From positions 2,015,527 through 2,079,526 of the forward strand of contig NZ_AP024678.1 of assembly GCF_025999095.1 (NCBI RefSeq): a DNA stretch of 64,000 nt, read 5' to 3'. The notes under the pieces are model-generated. The model saw only the letters and a program-made list of their open reading frames with translations, made no database searches and was not told the origin of the DNA. Each line of letters opens with the position of its first letter. The first letter of the stretch is position 1. Below, one piece after another: positions 63,461-64,000 of the stretch. This DNA comes from Thermosynechococcus sp. (GTDB taxonomy: Bacteria > Cyanobacteriota > Cyanobacteriia > Thermosynechococcales > Thermosynechococcaceae). A program made the translations under genes and the position numbers.

Positions 63461-63479
63461 CAGGACAGCCATTGGGGGT

Positions 63480-63929
63480 ATGAGAAACGTGAATCATACA
63501 TTTTTAGTGGATGGCGGACGGTGGCTGCTCAAGGGCACCTGGCTAGAGGCCAATCAAGAACCCCTTCCAGTGACGGGGAGGATTCTTGTCTCCTACAGCC
63601 AAGATGACTGGTTTTCAATGGCGGCCAAGATCACATTTCCCGATCAAGTTAAGCCAGAATTAGTGTTGCAGTCGCGGGGAAAGTTGGAACTGGATGAGCA
63701 GGTGTTTACCTATGTGCTCCAACACAGCCTCTTGGGTCGGCTAGAAGGGGAGGGCTGGATTACCCCCCGTGCGATCGTGCAGCAGTTTATTTTGCTGGGG
63801 GATGTCAACCGCTGTACGGGTTTTGAGCACTACTGGCAGTTGGATGCCAATCACTACACCCTTCTTAGCGGCATTCACAACAACCATAAGCTCAAACATT
63901 TGCTTGAGGCCACCCTCGAGCGGGTTTAG
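63480..63929 (+). CDS. Conserved hypothetical protein
   Basis: 149 residues, soluble, mainly beta by appearance (HTFLVDGGRWLLKGTWLEANQEPLPVTGRILVSYSQDDWFSMAAKITFP). Central AAKITFPDQVKPELVLQSRGKLELDEQVFTYVLQHSLLGRLEGEGWI and ending GFEHYWQLDANHYTLLSGIHNNHKLKHLLEATLERV. No recognised family or catalytic motif. ATG 63480 chosen; GTG 63489 is also possible. The next gene starts 12 bases after its stop. Confidence 0.65.
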   Translation: MRNVNHTFLVDGGRWLLKGTWLEANQEPLPVTGRILVSYSQDDWFSMAAKITFPDQVKPELVLQSRGKLELDEQVFTYVLQHSLLGRLEGEGWITPRAIVQQFILLGDVNRCTGFEHYWQLDANHYTLLSGIHNNHKLKHLLEATLERV

Positions 63930-63941
63930 TGGGGGCTAGGG

Positions 63942-64000
63942 ATGCGCTGGCAATGGCGTATCTATGAGGAACCTCTGCAGGAACCTTTGACAACGGCGCA
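63942..64000 (+). CDS. Start of an unidentified gene, cut by window end
   Basis: ATG 63942 opens MRWQWRIYEEPLQEPLTTA through the window end, 12 bases after the previous stop and with GGGGGCTAGGG upstream. N-terminal start like MxWQW occurs in cyanobacterial RecJ-type proteins, but 19 residues are not enough to assign a name. Confidence 0.45.
   Translation, partial: MRWQWRIYEEPLQEPLTTA

Larger units (their letters stand above)
62944..63479. other. 536-base gene-free region with many hairpins
   Basis: No coding frame is convincing. Clear inverted repeats are TGCGC/GCGCA (63045-63064), TACTGCT/AGCAGTA (63109-63136), GGGG-TAA-CCCC (63281-63291), GGGCGG/CCGCCC (63303-63323), TCAGG/CCTGA (63331-63345), TGCAGG/CCTGCA (63346-63376) and TACCC-ATA-GGGTA (63438-63450). 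TGATTCAT occurs twice at 63259 and 63269. A -10-like TACAAT lies at 63455-63460. Confidence 0.5.

Overview
The window is a stretch of chromosome from a unicellular cyanobacterium, most probably a thermophilic Thermosynechococcus. The evidence is a full set of cyanobacterium-only genes (ado/aar, psbV with a psbV2 paralogue, petJ, ndhH, crr6, a glpX-type FBPase/SBPase, an HCP/CTDH carotenoid-protein pair, ycf20-like), frequent GCGATCGC (HIP1) octamers, and psbV-psbV2-petJ in tandem, which I know from Thermosynechococcus. The species assignment is inference. It is dense housekeeping chromosome: I see no CRISPR array, intact insertion sequence, prophage or rRNA operon.

Layout. 1-2.6 kb: 3' part of a frameshifted pfkA, then miaB and grpE on the minus strand. 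2.9-7.8 kb: a small exported protein and the alkane/lipid cluster ado, aar, accA, SDR, folE. 7.9-12.3 kb: TM2 protein, CbiG-CobJ fusion, two small membrane proteins, a CBS-linked site-2 protease. 12.3-21 kb: tRNA-Trp(CCA), rplS, maf, aas, a YlqD protein, pdhC, an ABC ATPase, a GHL10-type glycosidase, ilvB with a C-terminal zinc ribbon. 21-29 kb: efp-accB, a NifU-type scaffold, crr6, an FGGY kinase, a dynamin/Era-like GTPase, tRNA-Arg(CCT), a peroxiredoxin-like protein, ndhH, glgC. 29.1-31 kb: a small putative helix-turn-helix protein and three c-type cytochromes (psbV, psbV2, petJ). 31-35 kb: a 1353-residue hybrid histidine kinase with a LOV photosensor. 35-46 kb: mtnP, a membrane-anchored receptor-like protein, rpsF, an FAH hydrolase, a GH57 enzyme, glpX, pgsA, an esterase-like hydrolase, rpiA. 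46-50 kb: a minus-strand group with two sugar-transferase-like genes and a 5'-nucleotidase. 50-51 kb: a split orange-carotenoid-protein pair (HCP and CTDH). 51-56.6 kb: signalling and RNA-turnover genes plus two adjacent frameshifted genes. 57-64 kb: coaD, coiled-coil protein, alpha-E protein, ycf20-like, pdhA, VOC protein, murQ, and small hypotheticals.

Together the genes cover acyl-ACP metabolism (accA, accB, aas, aar, ado), pyruvate dehydrogenase (pdhA, pdhC), carbon-cycle enzymes and glycogen (glpX, rpiA, glgC, GH57), photosynthetic electron transfer (psbV, petJ, ndhH, crr6) and light responses (LOV kinase, HCP/CTDH).

The points most worth a second look are the LOV hybrid kinase with a nested inverted/direct repeat upstream, the HCP-terminator-CTDH arrangement, the likely non-histidine heme ligand of PsbV2, three single-base frameshifts (two in neighbouring genes), and a 536-base gene-free region at 62.9-63.5 kb rich in hairpins.
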